A stretch of 64,000 bases of DNA. Origin: Astropecten irregularis (taxonomy: Eukaryota > Echinodermata > Asteroidea > Paxillosida > Astropectinidae). Position 1 is the first letter of the stretch. Every line of letters starts with the position of its first letter. Positions 36,301 to 42,300 of this stretch are shown piece by piece. The notes under the pieces were generated by a model that saw nothing but the letters and a program-made list of their open reading frames with translations, was not told the origin of the DNA and did no database searches. The DNA is taken from positions 6,200,001 to 6,264,000 of the forward strand of contig OZ020255.1 in the NCBI GenBank assembly GCA_963971285.1. The letters run 5' to 3'. The position numbers were made by a program, and so were the translations under genes.

Positions 36301-39300
36301 AACAATGATACAATAATAAATACAATTTCTATTCACTTATGCATAAAATGTTAATCCCATAAAACACATATTTCAGTCAGCAGACCCAAGCCCAACACAA
36401 TTGATCCTAATTTTGTTTAATTATCTACAATTCTGTAAGCTCCAAAGGACTTTCCTCTCACAAATTGAAAGGACAATTCCTGCGCAACCTAATTTCCATA
36501 CCCTTTACAAAAGTGAGCAGTGCTCACCCAAGCATGAATCATTTTCGGTATTTTTTGATGTCATATGAAAGTTGGGTGTATGAGCTTTCTATACATATAA
36601 AACTTTCCACCAAAAATCATATAATTTGTTATTTGGCAGCCATTTCAAAAGTGTATAGTTTTTTTGAAGACACCCTATACTATCTTTGGTTGCAAGTCAA
36701 TGTGAATACATACTAGTGGATCCCCAACAAGCTTCATTGAGTTCTGCCACCAAAATCTTCTGATTGAGAATGGCGATTTGTTCTTTCATTTCGTTCATCT
36801 GTGTTTCCCAGTTCATGATGTCACCCCCAGAAAGGTCCGTCTGTGTAGACTTGGTTTTGTCATCCTCCTCCAGCGATGGGTGCTCACGGAACGTTTTTCG
36901 TCGTTTGGCTTTTTCCGCTTTTTCTTGCATGTGGAGCCGCTTTTTCTTGGAATGGCCAATTGCACGTTCATATCTTGTTTTACCACAACCTGAAAAAAAA
37001 AATTCAAACACACAAATTAGTTGTTGCAAACTGCATTTTAAAGGTAGTATCATACTTCGGTAAGAAACCAAAACAGAAATGTTCACAGATTTATGTATAA
37101 CTTACAGGGTATGAAGATGGTGGTGGTAGAAACATACCGTTAAAATGTTTCCGCCTAAAATGGTGTATTTATCCAGAAATTAGTCAAACAACAACCGAAA
37201 ATCTTTTTGATCTTTTAAAAGATCAAAAATAAAAGAGAAAAGACTTAAGAAATACTGTGGCTGTTTTTCACCGTTTTCTCAAAAAGTGGGCACCGTATTG
37301 GACTGACATTTTCACAGATGACTGTTACCGTATCTGTCTTGATATTTTTGCCAATGAATTTGTATTTCTTTGATAAAAACCAAAATATGTTATTACCTTT
37401 ATAGGTAATATCATAGTACTTCAAATGAATTTTGTCAAAGAAATGCAGATTCATGGGCAAAAATATCACGGAAGATACATTAACAGTCATCTGTGAAATC
37501 TTCAGTCCTATAGAGTGCCCACTTTTTGAGAGAACGGTTATTTTTAGGTAGGATTTGAAGCTTTACATGCATGGTGGAAGTAACATAATAGAGTAAGTTT
37601 GCGGAGACACCATGTATAATCTCTTTCGTAGATGTGTGGTTCTGAAAAGAACCGATGAGAAAACACACCTCAGAACCACACATCTATGAAAGGGATTATA
37701 CATGGTGTCTCCGCAAACTTACTCTATTACCATTATTTTTCATCTTTAAAAGATCAAAATTGTTTCTGGTCATTGGTTTTACTCTTTTCTGGATAAATAC
37801 AGCATTTCAGGCAGAAACATTTTAACTGTATGTTTCTACCATCACAATCTTTATACCCTGTAAGTTATAGGTAAATCTGTGAATATTTCTGTTTCGGTAT
37901 GCTACCAAAGTAGTACCTTTAAGACAAAGTTCACCAATGGGTTTTGGCAAGAGTCTGAGCACTTATTAGGTGAAGCACCAAATTTTTCAAGAAATAATTA
38001 TCAACACTGAATTTCTTTCATATTTTCTCATTTCTTTCTGTACGAAACATGAAAACAAACCATAGAGCTACTAGAGTGCTGACTTATGTACAAAGTGATG
38101 CTTGCTGGGCGCAGCCATGTTTGTGCACAAACCTATGGAATACACAAAATTGTGTACGTTTTTGTACGTCTATTTGCGTATCTGCGTGCTCTTGCGTTAT
38201 CAAAGCCAAATATGCCAAAAAACTAAAACACCTTGCGCATTGCATTTAGAGCAGTGTTAGAGAACTCATACTCGAACTCGAGTACAACTCGAGACGAGTA
38301 CCAATAAGTACTTGGCCTGTACTCGGGCATAAGTACTCGAAAAAAGCAAGTACCTAGGCCCATACTCGTAATTTCGTACTCGGAAACGTCCCCGAACAAA
38401 TTGTACTCGGTGAACTCGATCCCAGTTGCAAGTACTTGAAATAAAATTCCGATTTTTTTAAAATTAATTTTTCGATACTAAACTTGTAAAAATAATGATG
38501 AATGTATTGCGTTATCATATGTACGTGCCCCTTTACTATGCAGTGCATGCACTTAATATCCCTGGTGCACATTTTTGTATCGTCCTATTCCTATGGAACA
38601 CTACAAAAATACAAATTGCAACCTTCTTTCCATGGGATGCATTTTGCATTCATCAACCGCGACATTTTTTAAAAAGGCGAAGAAAGATCGCATTTATGGG
38701 GGAGAGGTTGTGCACATGTACAAACACGTCACATTCTCTAAGGGGCACATGGCGCAATGTTCTAGTTTAAAAATGTACTTGGGATGTACTCGATGTCTCT
38801 GAACTTGAACTTGGCCCGTACTTGGACTCTGAAAAGCTCGAACTCGACTAAAAACGGCTCGTACTCTGCACTGTTTGTACTCGAAAAATAGTACTCGAAT
38901 TTTGGTACTCAACTACAACATTAATATAGAGTATATTCTTCAAAAGGCATTCCAGGTAGAGTTTTATTCTTCCACAGACATGAACACAAATCCAAAATGA
39001 CTGCGCCCAGGATGGCTACAAAGCGTCTCCAAACTTGAGAACAAGGAGCTAGTGCTCTAGTAATTTAACAAAGCTCTATGAATCAAACACAAGCCTGAAA
39101 GAGCTCCAACAAGTTCGGGAAATAACCTTTAACCCTCCTCAATCCTCCAAAATCCTTCTGGTGTTTTGGAGGATTTCGGAGGATTCAGGATATAATGTCA
39201 TTTTCAAGTGAGGACCACTTGAGGAGTTGCAAGGATTCAGGATAAACGCATTTTTTGAGGTATGGCAACCGAAGGATTCTGAAGGATTCAGGATTCAGAT

Positions 39301-42300
39301 ACCTCTCATTTTGAGTATAAGTGAGATCACTGGAGGATTATGGAGGATTCAGGATAAACGCAGTTTTTAAAGTGTGACCATTGGAGGATTATGGAGGATT
39401 CAGGATGGTACTCAGTAAAATGCCCCTAGGGGGTTAGGGTTAATACCTTGAGTGCTTGTAGCCGGAAGGGGATTGGGTGTTGATTCTTCAGCCAGTTGTT
39501 CTGGCAAACGTAAGGATGAGTATGGATGATCAGTTTTCCCTGATGCAGATTTCTGTTGATGTACAAATGAACAGTACCAAGTACATATTAACATTTATTG
39601 AGGAATATTTGCTGAACAGCCTGTTTCAAATGGCGTGTACAACATTGGTAAAGGTGACAGAGCAGCTGCAGGCTGCTCATAATTTGATTTGTCATGGAAT
39701 AAAAACAAACCTGTGAAATTTTCAGCTCAATTGGTAATTGGAAATACATGTAGTAGAAAACAACGAAAAACCGTAATGTAATTGTTCCGTGAAGTTGTGT
39801 GGGAATAGCTGTTTCATTTTTAATCTTGCCAAGATCAAAAATGTTTTGGAGATTTGGTTTTACTCTTTTCTGGATAAATACAGCATTTCAGACGGAAATA
39901 TTTTCAGAGTATGTTTCTACCATCACCATCTTTATACCCTGTATTAAAGATATATGTACATGTATGTAATCATTTCTGTTTTGCTTTGTTGTACATGGCC
40001 TTTAATACATAGGCCTACATTAAAGGTATAATACATGATTGGTAAAGGTCACAGAACAGCACTCACATTTTATCTGATCAAACATGTACATGAAATAATA
40101 AACCTGTGAACATTTGAGCTCAATTGGACATCTGAGTCACAGGAATTTTTTTCTTATGAAAGATAAAGAAAGTGTTTGATCTTACCCCCAGATCAAAACT
40201 GTTTTCAGTCTTTGTTTGACTAATTTCTGGATAAATACACCATTTCAGGCGGAAATATTTTAACGGTATGTTTTGACCAGCACCATCTTCATACCCTGAA
40301 AGTTAAAGGTAAATCTGTGACCCATTGCTAAACCATTTCTGTGGGCCAAGTTTACCACTTCATTTTGTATGTTCTTTCATTAAACTTTTACTGTTGGTTC
40401 CCCACATGAGTATGCGTGAAAATCCCCAATTTTTTGCAAAGCAATCCAAATGAAAACCAAATGCTAGTTTGAAACCAAAATAAGACTTTCCATTCATTAT
40501 CCGTCAGTATATTCTCTGTATGAGGGCAATAAAATAACCTGACTGAAAAAAAGCACTGCAGGAACCCTTAAAATATATTCATACTCGATACCCTGGACTC
40601 GAAATTGCCAGCAATGTACTCGGCCCAGTACTCGGACCTTGAAGTACTCAGGGATTTGAGGACTCAACTCCAACACTGGCATATAAGTTTACCTTGGCAA
40701 GCGCTGGATATTTCTGCTTTTCATCAAGGTGAAGTGTTGGTTTCCAGTCTGGATTGAGATGGTCAAACAGCGTTGATGGTTTGCCTGATTGAAAATGGAG
40801 GCTGCAGATGCATATCTGGCCGGGGTTTCTCAGTTGATAATCACTGAAGTCTTGATCTGTATACATGTATGCAAACACAAAATTACAGTATGCAATATAA
40901 ATTTTTGTACATGATCATGTAGGGCTAATAATAATTTTACAAAAATAATAATAGGACATTTATATTGCGCAGCTACTATATGAATATACTCTACTGCGGC
41001 TGCGAATTACAAATTTATTATAATCACTGGTCATCGGGCCATAATTTACATTCCTGAAACCATCTCAACTCCCTGGGGAGTATACAGCCCTGGCTACCGT
41101 ATTCAGTGCACAGAGGCTAATCAAACCCCCAAGCCATTTCTACCCTCGCAGGTTACAGGTACCTATTTACACCTGGGTGAAGAGGAGCAATATGTGACAG
41201 AGCGTCTTGCCCAAGGACACAAGCACCATGGCATTAACCCATGGCTGGATTCGAACCCACAATCTGTAGACAGACCACAAGACTTTGAGTTCAACATGCC
41301 AGACCACTAGGCCACACACCACTTACAGCACCTTACGTAAGACCTCAAAGCGCTTTACAATGAACACACAAAAGAAAGTGATATACAAATATTAAAAATC
41401 AACTAAAAGTAAATATAACAATTTCCCCTTCAATGTGATTTTATCACAAAGTACTACTATAGTATGTAGAGCTACATGTATATCACTGGCACAGAACACA
41501 GGCCCCAATAACAGGCCTTGAATTTGGTTCTGAAAGGGGCAAGGCCACTTGTCCATTGCAAGGGGCACTTCCATTGGAAAATCCGTTAAATTTAAGGTTT
41601 GCAATAACTTCTGTTTTTTCTTGGTTTGTTCATAGTTGTTACCGTATCGAGTTCAGATATTTGTTTTAAATTGCTTTACCTTTTATCTACATTCTATGTT
41701 TTTACAGTTAGTATTACTATCTTTGGTGCAATAGGCCTAGACTTTTTCACGTTGCTCTCAAATAACAGATTTCATTCCGCATTTCTCAATTAGTGCTTTT
41801 TTTCCCATTTTATCTCAATTTTGTGGTTTTTCATAATTTTGTATTGCTTTTACCTAATATAGACTTATCAACATTGTATAGCTGTTTTTATTTGTGTTGT
41901 AATAGACGTTTTTACCGACTTTTTTCTTATGACACCTTAAGTTTTATTCCGTGTTTTATAGATAGTTCTACAATGTCCTTTTTAAACGGACTACATTTTA
42001 TCGTGGTAGAGTTTTTTTTATTATGTTAACATATTTTACTTAGTATTTTGTAAGGCACTTTGAGGTGATGTTTTACATTTAAGGCGCATTTGAAATTGTT
42101 ATTATTTATTATTATAACTATTCATTGAAAAGCAATTTCATTGTCATAACTCTGCTCTGCATCGCAAAAGACTAGGCTTAAGCAAAGTTACGAAATTCAT
42201 CTAAACTACTGTACAATTTGGACCCAGTATAAATTAGAAAAAAACATGTAGTCACAAGGGTGAGGTGGAGAGCCACATCAAACATGCCAAAATGGCAGAC

